Source: Anagrus nilaparvatae (lineage: Eukaryota; Arthropoda; Insecta; Hymenoptera; Mymaridae). Taken from it: a DNA stretch of 64,000 nucleotides. The DNA is taken from positions 53,474,501 through 53,538,500 of the forward strand of contig JAKSXM010000007.1 of assembly GCA_022575985.1 (NCBI GenBank), in the 5' to 3' direction. Under the pieces are notes generated by a model. It saw nothing but the letters and a program-made list of their open reading frames with translations. It did not search any database and was not told where the DNA came from. Positions 34,861 through 46,985 of the stretch are shown here, one piece after another (position 1 is the first letter of the stretch; every line of letters begins with the position of its first letter). The position numbers and the translations under genes were made by a program.

Positions 34861-35660
34861 TTATAGTTTAATTATTATGGTGTTATATAGAGAATTTGAT
34901 TTAAACTGTAATTTATCAATTAACAGGGTTATATCGTTGTTTTTAAGTGCCTTGTATATTTCATATTCTTCTAATGCATTCATATAATTTCCTTTTTTGT
35001 CATAAATATGTATAGGTGTTAAAAAATCATCAAAACTTTTATTTTTATATTCGTTATTGGTTGTTATCAGATGTTTTGCAAAATTTGATTGTATTATGGT
35101 GTTCTTTTTAATGTTTTTTGGTGGTAAATGCTCAGTGTACCTGGTATAAAAATCTCTAGCTGTTTGCCCGATATATATTGAGCCACAATCACATATCATT
35201 TTATATATACCTGCATTTTTTGCCATTGTCTCTATATTATTATCTTTTGGGTGTAATATCCTCTCTATTTTGTTGTCAGTTTTGAAACTAATTGTTGAAT
35301 TGTGCTTCTTGAATGCATGAAATAATATATTAGGCAAATAGTTTCCAAATGTGGTCGATGTGTATTTAATTTCATTGATTTGTGCTGCGTTGTTTTTGTC
35401 ACATATGTTATTTTTATTGGCAATTTTCTTACGGTGCCTAGATATTAGTTGTCTATAATGGAACTATGTCATCCATTTCTTTCTGCAATGTGCTTAATTG
35501 TGTTAACTTCATCATTAAAATCTATTTTAGTCATAGATTTAGTCATAGTATTGTTAAGAGCCTGTAAACAAAACTATTGTATGCGTCCAATATAGCTTTT
35601 TTCTCTAAATTTACATTTTGAAAATCAGAAAATTTAACGAATTATCGGTATAACTTTTCC
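34861..35660 (-). pseudogene. Penelope-like retroelement remnant: end of reverse transcriptase and GIY-YIG endonuclease
   Basis: The last open part (34861-35337 and about 60 bp more in frame) encodes a GIY-YIG endonuclease. It has GIYKMICDCGSIYIGQTARD, with GIY and YIG motifs and Arg in the following helix, then YTRYTEHL, and a Glu further on in EEYEIYKA. This domain order and spacing are those of the Penelope C-terminal nuclease. Upstream on the minus strand, TSTTFGNYLPNI is the usual linker, and before it pieces such as KKAILDAYNSFVYRLLT and VNTIKHIAERNG match the end of the Penelope reverse transcriptase, but in different frames and with a stop near 35475. The rest of the reverse transcriptase is absent. 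It would have acted in target-primed reverse transcription. It is now dead, lying antisense in the host intron. Confidence 0.85.
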
Positions 35661-35699
35661 CTATGTAAAAAAATCCAAACTCATATTACATTCTGTCGG

Positions 35700-38600
35700 T
35701 TCCAGACAATAACAACAGATTCATCTCATACACACTCCTTACATAACCTCCATATAAACTTATCATTTATTTAGATTTTATAACTATTTCATGCAGGCCA
35801 TTTATTGTTAACGAGAATAACCCCATATAGCTTCGTAAAATTATATATTCATCAAAAATTATTACACTTAACTAAACAAAAGGGAAATTATTGAATATTT
35901 TTATTTAATTATAAATAAATAGTTATTTACTATTTACAATTTAAAATTTTATTTATTAAATAAACATAACAGTACCAATTAAGTTTAACATCAACATTTA
36001 AAAAAAAAGCTTTAATAAAATATTTTCTTATAAAAAATTTATCAATTACAAAGGTAAAAAAAAAAATTTCTTTACTTTGAAGAAATACTTTAGTAATGAG
36101 ATGCATTAAATTTTGTTAAATTCCAAAGGGTTCGCTGTACTCAAGCGTAAATACCGATTAATTATTATTCATATCAAGGTTTGCTTCTTTGAGGTTTAAA
36201 ATGATTTCGCTAGTAAATTTTATTGTCTAAAACATACCTCAGGGTTTATTCAAAATTCATAATGAATTTAATTATAAATTATATTATTCTTATTCTATAT
36301 ATATTTTATGTAATATACAAATATGTTTTGGGTGAAAAAATTTTATTTTTTAACAAAATTATTTTTTTTTTAATTACTTTTGACTATCGAGTTTTTATAT
36401 AAAACCAAAGAATTTATTTTCAATTTTTAATTACTTTTTGATTTATCTATAATGGCTTTGTTTTATCTTTAAATCTTGTTTATAAGATCATAACACTATG
36501 ATTGTTAGCTGTTTTTAATTTAAAGCTTATTTAATTACATTTTTTACAAATTGGAATTCTTTTGGATGATAAAATACTATCAAATTCCTGTGCTTGAAAT
36601 TTGCTTAATTTGCTTGAACTTCCAAGTAGATTTGCTTGATTCAAACAAAATTAAAGCACTACAGCCTGTCAGTGTACGGTTAATGGATTTTTAAAGTACA
36701 GAATCTAATGGTCATAATATCATAATTTTGGTTCCTCATAAAAAAACTTTTTTCTAGGTAGAATTTCGATATCTGATTTTTTCACATAGTGATCCCCAGT
36801 GACAATTGTGTCACTTTTAACAGGAGAATTCCATCCTGTACAACAATTTATATTTGCTATATTTTACAGCTCTCATGCTTATGATCGTTAGTTTCTATAC
36901 AAAATCTATTTAATAACATTGAGCCCTGTGAAATTTCTAAGCCCAGAAGGCCCATTAAAATAAATATTGGGAATGAATCTTATCCCTGCCTAAAGATTAT
37001 AATTTAGTTCCTTAAAGGTAATGCCCTCATCTTGTTCGTTTACTACTTCACTCCTAATTTACACTGAGATAGGATAAAATATACAAACAATGAGCTCTGT
37101 AAGAATTTCAAGCTATAAATTTTTAAATGTTTGGATTCTGACAAACACATAAGAAGATCAATACACCCAAATAAAACTACAGACCACACCTATCAAAATT
37201 TCAAAATTTGTTATGTTTACACTGGGACCTACTTTATTTTATCCAAAAAATAGTAATATTTTTATGAGAAATTAGCACAGTTCAGAAAAAGGGCTATTCA
37301 AAAATATTATTATACGAGAATTTGCCCAATTTTAAAAATCGTGATAACTTCAGCAGAAAAATTTGTTTATTCTTATTTACTTGAGCTGTGAGTGTAACGC
37401 AATTTTCAGTAAATTTATATAAAAGTTTAAATCTGAATTTTTAATTAAAATATATCGTATAACAGTCAAGGAGAAAAGTAAATGTAAAATAAAAAAAAAT
37501 AGTAGCATTGTTTTACGCTTACAGTAAGCCTATAAGAGGCTTAAAAGCGTAACTATTAAAAAAAGAATTAAACATTATCATGTAACGACATAAAAAAAAA
37601 TTTAATTAAAATAAACAACACAATAATATAATATCTAAATAACTAAAAGAAATATAATTAGTTGTTTTACATAATCAAAAATTTTCATTTTTATAAAAAT
37701 ATTACGTATAAGCAAAGAAAATATTTTCTTTATACGTTGATTTATGTACTTGAAATTTAAATCCTTATCTTATGATTTTTTTTGCAAATTCTATATATTA
37801 TACACCCATATACAGACGTTAAACAGTAGGATAACATTGTACCATTTCCAGTTAGTTTCTATGTTTTTTTTTCCTTTTTGTACTGTATGGTAGAATTAAA
37901 GCTATATATTTATAAATGTGTGTTTATATTAGAAAGAAAGAGAGAGAGAGGCTGAGAGAGAGATAATTTCGTGCTTTTATATCAAAATGTATTTATATAT
38001 TAACATTTCAACATTTTGCTTGTGCTAAAAAAGCAGAAGCTGATCGACTATCGATATTCATTAGCAAAAGTACTTGAATTTAGAATCTATATATTACATA
38101 AATATTTATATGGCTAATTCCAGTATAACTCATTCAGATTAAAAAAAATAATTAAAAAATCTTGAGCTTAGGTAATTCTTTGCGAATTGATTAGCAAGTA
38201 CTGTGAAAATAATTATAATTATTAGTCTACTATAAAGATCAATTTTATATTTAAAAGAAATTTCTTCTTGAAGTTTAAAAAAGTTGTTAAAAAATTTTGC
38301 TAAATAAAAATGTTAAAGGGTTTGTCCTATTTATTCGTTAAAAAAAAATAGTTTTAGACAGATTTTTGAGCATCATTTAAAATGCATGTGACCATGGGTA
38401 AAATTGACTCATTACCACAATGAACTAGAGGTCTCTGTAAATAGTAGCTACAAGACAAGAACATAAAAAAATCGTTTTATCATGGACTTGACCATGTATC
38501 TACTTATCGATATACAGACATAAATATTCTCTATATTTTGCTTTTGATCTGAAGTTACTAACACATTCTACTAAATTTTATTCTCGATATGCATCTATAT

Positions 38601-39800
38601 AAATAGCATTATTAAAAAATATAAAAGTTCTTTATATCTTATTATAGTAGATTGTTAAAAATTGTACAAAAGAAAAAAATAGTTATTCTGATTTCTTTTT
38701 AGTTAAAATTTATTCACTAGTTGAAATTAAAACTGATTTAATGCCTTTGCAGATTACCGAGAATTATTTAAACATTTTTTTTTTTCATTTTTTTGGTACC
38801 AAAAGTTTTGATTAAAACAAAATATTTATAAGTACTTTGAAAAAAAAGAGAAATATTTCGCTTGTGATAAACGGATTTTTTTTTCTTTTTCAAAATATTG
38901 CAAATCACTTTCTAGTATGATACTTACGGAGAACGAGAAATTCCTTGCATGACTAATGGAGTTCGAAAACCCTTTTTTGTCCTACGTAAAATTTCGGGCA
39001 TAGTTATTTAAGTTGACGAAGAAGTCCATTAAAGTGAATTAAATAATTGACTGTATAAAATGTTTTATGAGTGTATTATAAATATAAAAAGAATATAAAT
39101 ATAAAAATTTAACACGAAAGTGACTAAAAATTTTTATGCGCAACAAAAGTAGTGTAAAGATGAATGGGTTAATTAATCAATGTTTAGAAATGAACATAAA
39201 ATACAGAAAAAGTCAAAAACTTATTTTAAATTTACAGCAGTCTTGTTCAAGGTCAACATATTTGACAAATTTAAAGGTCTTTCACGATTATCATTTATAC
39301 TTGTTAAAAACAAAATTATTATCTCAGAAATGATTTTTTTTTTAACTAAAAAGTTGTAATTTGAAAGTTTTTTTTTTCATGATTTTCAGTAGAATTAACT
39401 CACATTTCATTTATAAAACGTAATACTTTTTTTTTTTTATTAAATTCATATAAATTTAAAATAAATGGTTTAATAAAACTATTTTTGTTGAATAAAAAAA
39501 ACATACTTTAGTTTTCAATTTAAAAAATTTTTATCTTTAAATTATTTAAATATTTTTCCCTATATAATCTGCCTATATTACTACGAATTTTATTCGTGTT
39601 TGGAAGATTATCAAAAATAATTTTTGTAAAATTAAATGGTAGTTATAAAAAATTAAAAATTGAAGTGCTGTTGAAAAAAAAATATTCAGATTTTTTTATT
39701 TTTAATTCAATGGTCAGGTTTATTTTATTATTATTATTTTTTTTTTTAAGTGGATATTTTATATTATTAATATTGCCTATAAACTCGTTTACTTCTCTAC
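35700..39800. other. AT-rich intronic DNA, no gene seen
   Basis: Apart from a GA-rich microsatellite (37933-37966) and a scrap of the CACTGAAAAAA class near 38865-38905, no structure could be supported. A block near 36905-36960 (AAGCCCAGAAGGCCCATT) is a tiny diverged piece of the CAAGGGGAG palindrome family. Confidence 0.4.
37933..37966. repeat. GA microsatellite
   Basis: AGAAAGAAAGAGAGAGAGAG interrupted by GCT and followed by more GA units. Confidence 0.85.
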
Positions 39801-39805
39801 TGACA

Positions 39806-40200
39806 AGGGGAGTTCAATACATTTGGAACACCAAATTACACCAAATGGTTATGAATGAGGTTTTTCGGTAATTTTCAATGAAACGCTAAAACCTTACAAG
39901 TTAACTAAAATTCTTCTGGTTGATTTTATTTTTTTAGTGTAAGTATCATCTTTAAAACGCCGTAAACTAAAATTTTTTATCATCAATTTTCTTATCACTA
40001 TAGCCTAATTGGCTAATTAGGTTAATTAATTGGTTAATTACCGAATGGTCAGTTTTGGTTAAAAATGACCAATTTTTAAATTGTTTCCAAATTTCTAATT
40101 TTTGACGAAAATAGATTTTATAAGTCTCAAAATATTTCCTCAAGCTTCAAATTTCCAAAAAGACAATAAAAATTTTTCTGATGCATAAAAAGCTGATATT
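39806..40200. mobile_element. Single-arm copy of the CAAGGGGAG palindromic element
   Basis: CAAGGGGAGTTCAATACATT is identical to the terminus of the 10155-11154 element and the following 380 bp match one arm with changes and a deletion near 39855. The second arm is missing. The unrelated sequence after about 40180 includes GAGAAAAACGCATTTAAAG and a short hairpin at 40320-40345. A 91-residue ORF that crosses the junction is not a gene. Confidence 0.75.
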
Positions 40201-40629
40201 GTTGGTTCATATACTAGGTATTGCAATAACGAAAAAAATGAAACAAAATTCATGTCGATAGCTTAATTAGTTTTTGAGCTAGCGTGGGAACCGATTTCAA
40301 AAAAGTAGTTTTGAGAAAAACGCATTTAAAGTTTTTAAATGCGTATGTTTTCATATGACTACGACCCTTAAAAAATTGAAATATCTAAATATTTTCTTTT
40401 TGCTTGAAATTTGTTTTTTAGATTCTTGAAATGTTTTAACATAAGATAATGAAATAAAAAAAAAATGAAAAAAAAATCCCAATAAAGAGACAGTGGCCTT
40501 AAAGACGGAATTGTCAGCATGGCTCCTATAAAATAGTCGGACCTTGGACCGCAAATGGCCTTCCCAAATCCTAAGGAGGTTAAAGATAATTGAGTTTAAG
40601 AAACAGTTGTTAAAGTTCCACCAACCCTA

Positions 40630-41077
40630 AACTGTAAAAAGTAACTTTCTTAAATTTACAAAAAAAATAGAATTTTTTCGAAAAATTAGTGAATTTTCAA
40701 AAAATTTTGTAAATATTCGATAAAAATCGTAAATTTACTAAATTTAGTATATTCTCGAAAAATTCGAGAAGACTCGATTTTTTTTTGTGAATTTACGAAA
40801 AAAGTTGTAAATTCACAAATATTTTTCGTAAATTTACAACTATTTTTTGAAAATTTACAACTATTTTTTGAAAATTTTCGAAAAAAAATTGTAAATTATC
40901 AATTTTTCTTGCGAATTCACAAAAAAAAATCGAGAATACTCTAATTTTTCGTTAATATACTAAATTTAGTAAATATACGATTTTTTTCGAATATTTACAA
41001 ATATTTTTGAAAATTTACTAATTTTTCGAAAATGTTCTAATTTTTTTGTTAATATAAGAAAGTTACTTTTTACAGTG
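40630..41077. mobile_element. CACTGTAAAAAGTAACTTCC MITE, copy 3
   Basis: ACTGTAAAAAGTAACTTTCT at the left and AGAAAGTTACTTTTTACAGTG at the right, with the same interior TCGAAAAATT-type units as the other two copies. A short internal duplication (ACAACTATTTTTTGAAAATT) near 40838-40870 is particular to this copy. Confidence 0.85.
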
Positions 41078-42207
41078 TATATAATCCTTCTCATCCTACA
41101 GTTTCACTAACTATTTATCCACATACGTCTTCAAACCAAAAATTATATTCATTAAAGGAAAAAGCGGTATATATCTCAATATATATATATCGACTTCCGA
41201 GGAAATAAAAGCAAAAAATGCGGTTTGTACCGTTTGTGCAAATTTTTGGTGACCTCCGACATAACGTAAGGTTCAAAGAGGTTAAACGTAAGCAAATACA
41301 TGCAATTTAATTTAAAACAATAAATATAAGAAAATCTAGATTTTTATTAAAAAACATTTTTGATGCTCTCTGTTTAATCTCATGGACCTACAAAAACAAA
41401 TGAAAATTTTTAAAATCTACAAGGCTTATAAGATTATAAAAAAAAATGGATTCCTTCATTAATTAATTAGTTTTAAATATCAGCAGCGTTTGTAAAATAA
41501 TTTAGATCTGAGTTTTTCTTCGGCGCACAACTGGCGCGTAGTTACTATGTGCCTTTTGATAATAAAAATGAAAGCTTTGCTTCTACTTTTTCAAATGTTC
41601 CGAAAACGATGATTGCTTTTAAATGTCTTTATTTTGAAGTTATTTAAATATTAGACTTGAAACGTAAGCCTTCATAAGCATTATAAATAAATCTCATTAA
41701 AAATAAAACACGTAGAACTTTTTTTTACATTTGCAATAGTCTCATTAAAAATTTCTACTGTTTAGGTCTTACAAAAAAACTTACAAATACAAAAAAAATT
41801 GAAAAAAAGATAGATCAATTTAGGCCATGATGTAAAAAATAAAATGACTTTATTTTCTGTGAAAAACACCAAAATACAAAAGTTTTAATAAATTTTAATA
41901 AAAATCATTGCAATTTAAAGCTTAATTTTCTTAGATTATTACATTTACTTTTATTTCTCATAGATATATTTATATACACAAGACTATTACAAAGTGATAT
42001 AGAATAAGAGAATATTGCATGCGTTTTGTTAATTCATTCTGTAAGCAATTGCTCTATATTATATTCATTTTAAATGCATCAGAATGCATATATATTAGAA
42101 CTTGGTTTACTTTTTTACATTTTTAAAATTTTAAAATAGTGAAAAATTAAAATTTTAAAATTTTAGCCATTTTGACAAATTTTAGAGTTAATAAACAGCC
42201 TACTGAT
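41078..42207. other. AT-rich intronic DNA, nothing assignable
   Basis: No gene or clear repeat found. Confidence 0.4.
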
Positions 42208-42665
42208 GGGGCCTTAGGCTTCATCTACAAACACTGTAAAAGGGGGTCGCAACTGATAGCGCAGCTGCATCGCAATGTGTGAGGCCTAGTCTACATAACC
42301 GCACCGCACAACGCAGCCCAATGCTATTGATATAGGCTTGCGCTTGCGGTGTCACGTGACTCCTATACCAGTAGCATTGGGCTGCGCCGTGCAGTGCGGT
42401 TATGTAGGCTAGGCCTAAGGCCCTATCTACAGAAATTGTAAAACCCAGGCGCACCGCAAAAGCAAAGCGCAGAATAAGATTTTGTGAATTTCGGGTTGCG
42501 CAGGAGATAAAATTGGTTTCTCTTCACTCTTGCGGTTGCGACCCCCTTTTGCGACTATTGTAGATGGGGCCTAAAGTCCAAAAATCCTGTTGTGCGCACT
42601 ACGTTATAGCTATGCTTGTGGTTACGACCTCCATTTGTGGCATTTGTAGATGAAGTTTTAGGCCT
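42208..42665. mobile_element. GC-rich cluster of related MITEs with AGGCC..TCTACA termini
   Basis: GGGCCTTAGGCTTCATCTAC and TAAAAGGGGGTCGCAAC at the left are matched by the inverse GTTGCGACCCCCTTTTGCGA and TGTAGATGGGGCCT ending near 42574. A second same-orientation start (AAGGCCCTATCTACAGAAAT) is at about 42417, and a second inverse end (TTTGTAGATGAAGTTTTAGG) near 42664. So two related elements overlap or are nested. The base composition is far above the surroundings, with GCGCAGC-type motifs. The 77-residue ORF here is incidental. Superfamily not determined. Confidence 0.75.
42282..42416. mobile_element. Nested 135-bp MITE with AGGCCTAG termini
   Basis: AGGCCTAGTCTACATAACCG at the left and CGGTTATGTAGGCTAGGCCT at the right. 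The arms continue through CACCGCACAACGCAGCCCAA and its inverse, with a loop of about 40 bases. It lies between two starts of the surrounding element. No clear target duplication. Confidence 0.8.
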
Positions 42666-44635
42666 TAGAAAAGGTAAAGGAGGTGTGAGATAAGCGTTCG
42701 TATACGAATACGCATGCAAATATTCGTATAGTGCCAACCTATGCTTATTTTAATAATACTTTTGCTGCTCTCCCTAGTGCGATACTTAAAGAGCTAAAAT
42801 TCAAAATTTAAATAATTCTAAAAGTATTCGCATACAAACGCTTACATAGATTGCACCATATGAATCAACTACCGTAATATGAGTATACGGACGTAAAGTA
42901 AGTGTTGCTTTTTCGCGCTAGCACTGGAATCAGTCTCATCTCAATCGTTTCCAAACTGGTAAAAGAAGTACCCAAATACCCCGTAAACACAAGATCTCTA
43001 TGTAGCTCATTTTTAAAACGTAGAAAAGATTTATTTTGCAATAAGAAAAAAAAATTCGAATAAACAAAGTAAACCAAAGTCTAATATATTATTTAGTATA
43101 ACATTATTTTATACATATATTTGAGTACGTAAATTTAAATTAAATCGTACATAAAACACAATTTTATTTTAGAAACATCATTAATACATAACATTAAATT
43201 TCTTTTTTTTTTAAACTGTCTTTTGTAATAAAGCTATTAAGATTATCAGTTTACAAATATAAAATAAAATAAAATTAGTTATCTTAATATTACATGAAAA
43301 TGCGTATTAATTTATATAAAATAACATGTAAAATCAATATAACGTGAATGAATTATACTGATATATGACTAATTTTAAACCAAAACCACTAAAATGATTG
43401 GGTTTGTAATAGGACTAGTTTTCTCAGTCTTCAATTATGTCAAAATTAGATAAACACAAATATATATAATTTTATTTATTTTAAATTTCAAATTTCATTG
43501 GTTTTTTTTCTGTTTATTCTTTTAATATTCAACTTTTACCCTTTTAAACTCTTCTTTTTGTATTCATAAAAACTTTTTAAAAGATCACTAGAAAGTTTTT
43601 TACTTAATTATAATCCACTTTTACTTAACATTTTATTAACATTGCTCTTACTTTTACTTTCATTTTTTCTTTTGAGGAATTTTTCGCATTTTAAAAATAA
43701 TTTATATGATAAAATTTCTATTAAATATTCAATTTTAATATCAAAATTTTTAGATTAAAAAATAATTTTCTAAGCAAATCTAATCTTTGAGTACTGAATG
43801 TTGAGACCATCAAATTTAAGGTCAATTTTACAAGTTTTTAAAAGTATAAAAGGATATTTTTGCAAATATTTTTTAAAAATACACGTTAGCTGTACTTAAA
43901 AAAAATGAATTATAATTATTTTTTATTCAATTAATTAATTCTTTGTGTGCCTATATATATGTAATTTTATACAGGGCAAACTTAATTGGATTTTGATCTT
44001 TAAAATGCTGGTGTTTTGAATATGTTGATACTAATTTATTTCACCATGAATGTAAGCAATTAATAACTTGTGTTAATTATTACCACCTATTTAATTGTAT
44101 TTTTGAGTTATACAAATATTTTATTATTTCCGTTAATTATAAATCATGTTATTACATAATATTTTACATTAATTACAAATTATTCACTGTGTGTTGTTTT
44201 AATTACAAACCAATTACTGTATTTTGTTGAATTGCAAATAAAAAATATTTACATATTATTTTACATACATATTTAAATTTATATGAGTATCTGAAGTTTT
44301 TTTTGAATTATTATATTTACTTTAATTTCTTTTGCAAAACACTCATTTTTTTCAATTTTTTTCAATTTTATTGATCCTTTTATTATTATTATTATTATTT
44401 TCCTAAATCGTATTTTTAGTTCGTGGTTTAAAATAATTAGGCCAAAAACTCCAAAAAAAGTTTTTCCTTCATCCACGCATGTGGCACATTGCGTTTTTAA
44501 TAACAAATCCAAAATGCCAACATTTTTAAATCAGAACCCGTTTATACCCATTTTTATCTGTACACATCAAGTACACATAAAATAAAATAATTTTAAAATT
44601 TTTCATACAAATGCTATCAATTTATTTATTTTGGT
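42666..44635. other. AT-rich intronic DNA, nothing assignable
   Basis: Between 42680 and 43080 base composition is closer to even, but ORFs there lack recognisable motifs. The rest is low-complexity A+T. Confidence 0.4.
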
Positions 44636-45366
44636 TCTTCAATGAGGAACCATTGTGATAGGTCAAATTTCGATTTTAATTTCCCAGGAAGCTAAAAAAC
44701 CGGTTTTTAAAAAAAGTCTGTATGCGTGCGTGTGTGTGTGCGTGTGTGTGTGTATGTATGTAACCGGTGAAATTTCACAACCATTATGGAATTAAGACCT
44801 ATTTTTTTTTTCAAAAATTTTTTCACCAAAAAAGCTCTAGGTACTTTTTTTTTTTGATTTGGATGTAATACCTCATTTATTTCCATGAAAGTACTTATAT
44901 TTGAAAGTATGGTTTTTACTCTATATCTTGAATCTGATACTTAATTTTTTAAAAATTTTTTTCACAAAATTTTCGTCACAAAAAAATAAAAAAAATACCA
45001 AATTATTTTTTCTCTTTGGACGTAGTACCTAATTTATTTCTATGAAAGTACTAGTTTCAGAAAGTTCGTTTATAGTAACTTTTTGGATCTGATATCGAAT
45101 TTTCTCAAAATTTTTTTCTCAAAATTTTTTTCTCAAAATTAAAGAAACTGCAATATTTTTTTTTTTTTTTGGGTGTAATATCTCATTTAATTCCATGAAA
45201 GTACCAATATCTGAAAATATTGTAACCAGTGATATTTCACAACTATTATGGAATTAAGAGAGAAAAGTATGTATGATTGCATGGTTGTAATCGGTGATAT
45301 CAGTGGCATATTAATGTAATAAGCTCATTGTTTGAGGAACCTTAGTGCCAGCTAGTTGGCAGGGTA
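44636..45366. repeat. Repeat element with AGGAACC ends and three internal units
   Basis: It runs from GTTCTTCAATGAGGAACCAT to GTTTGAGGAACCTTAGTGCC. Inside, a unit with GTAATACCTCATTTATTTCC and ATGAAAGTAC occurs three times (about 44866, 45019, 45176) about 155 bp apart. A block GTGAAATTTCACAACCATTA (44767) recurs as GTGATATTTCACAACTATTA (45228). A TG-rich microsatellite lies at 44726-44760. Class unknown. Confidence 0.6.
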
Positions 45367-45673
45367 TTTTTTTTATTTTAATTATTATAATTATAATTAT
45401 TATTTTTATACTTTTGTATAAAAATTATAAATTTTTCAAGTTTTATTTTAATTAAAAATTTTTATGTATCAGAATAAACTTTTTTATTTAGTTAAAAATT
45501 TTTTTAACAATATGATTTATCCTTTTGCTAACTTTTTACATTTTTTGATGTATACATATAATATATATTCGCTTGGGTTCTCGATCACCAAGTGAAATTA
45601 GATTTTTTAAAAAGATAAGTTTTTAAAGTATTGCTCGGTTAATCACTTTTATAGAGTACTGCTATTGAACATG

Positions 45674-46123
45674 CACGGCAGAGCTGCTTTGGTTCAATAT
45701 TCAACCAATTGGTTGAAAATTAAAAAAAAAAAAAAAAATTCAACCAAAAGCTAAAATTAAAAATAAAAATGATGTAATTATAATATAGGGTAAAAAAATT
45801 ATCCATGCGTCAATTAAAAGTTAATTAATTTTGTATTATATTGTGGTTTTTTATGTATTACTACATTTTTATGTATTACTTCATTTAGCTCTGAAGTCAA
45901 GGAGTGACTAATTGAAAAGATTATTTAAGTTTAATTTGAATCAATAATTTTTAAATTTAAACTACACTTATGTGCAAATTTAAATTAAACTAAGTAATCT
46001 TTTTAATTAGTCATTCCTTATAATTACATCATTTTTATTTTATATTTTAGCTTTTGGTTGAAATTTTAACCAATTGGTTGAATTTTACCCTTTTTGGTTA
46101 AATTTTCAGCCAATCGTGTGTAA
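45674..46123. mobile_element. MITE with TTGGTTGAA/TTCAACCAA motifs, copy 1
   Basis: GCTTTGGTTCAATATTCAAC at the left and the inverse-like TTCAACCAATTGG-type pieces at the right, with internal arms around AAAAGATTATTTAAGTTTAA and TTAAACTAAGTAATCTTTTT. About 280 bp is shared with 63130-63683, and a tail fragment lies at 48395-48465. Confidence 0.7.
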
Positions 46124-46499
46124 AAACATTGTTTCTTATTAAATCGAAATTTCGCTGGAGTAAAAATTTACGTTATTTGGTGGTATTATACCTGAAATTA
46201 ATTAAATGTAACAATTTTTCAAAAGCCAGGCTAATGTTTACAGATAAATAATTTGTTGGATAAAAGAAATAAAAAAAATGTAATTAAAAATGCTAAAAAA
46301 ATTTCAAATTAAGATTCTAAATTAGAAAAAAATTAATTAAAATTTTATTATTTTTTTTTGTTTTTTTATTACACACACATATCTCTTTAATATTAAGCTT
46401 TTTGCTTGAAATATCTTGATTTTTGATTTTATAACTTGTTCTAAAAACATTCGTATGTAGTGATATAAAAGTTTTTTTTTTATATATATACTATATAGA

Positions 46500-46985
46500 T
46501 GATTCTTAGTAAAGGGTTCCGATAACGCTTATCCGTTTCCTGGATTTATTGCCGTAACAATGAAAACGTAGCTGCAGTGAGCCGCGTACTATATATATGA
46601 GCTCAACCTGTTCCAATGTTAATTAGGAGGCCTCTATATAGTACACAAGAGAGTCACTGACTTTGTGTATAAATATATGTGTTTAAATACATAAATAAAT
46701 TATATATACACACATATTAAGAAATAGTGTGCTTTCGTCAACCCTTAGGGAAAAGGTACGGATTGTACTTACAACGTCCGTTCGCGTATGTTCTATTATG
46801 TGTATATTAAATAATACCAAGCGAAGACTCCTCAACGTTGACATACTTTGTGTGTATCAAGACTTGACTCACGCGATCGTTGAGTTGACGACAACTCTTC
46901 TCGTGATTCTATTGCATTAGTTTAAAGTGTGTGAAAATTGATGATTACTTATTCTGAAGTCCTATAATGACGAAGTACCTCAATT
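46500..46985. other. Less AT-rich, non-repetitive island of unknown role
   Basis: Base composition is closer to even than in the flanks. The stretch holds CCGTTTCCTGGATTTATTGC, a CTATATAG at about 46634, a TATAAATA at 46666, and runs such as GTACGGATTGTACTTACAAC. A 63-residue ORF at 46729-46920 (+) has no recognised domain. I found no inverted termini. It could be a conserved non-coding block, an alternative first exon or a fragment of an unrecognised element. Confidence 0.35.

Noticed and set aside
42221..42454. 77-residue minus-strand ORF in GC-rich DNA
   Set aside because: Lies wholly inside nested MITEs; the opening is due to high GC.
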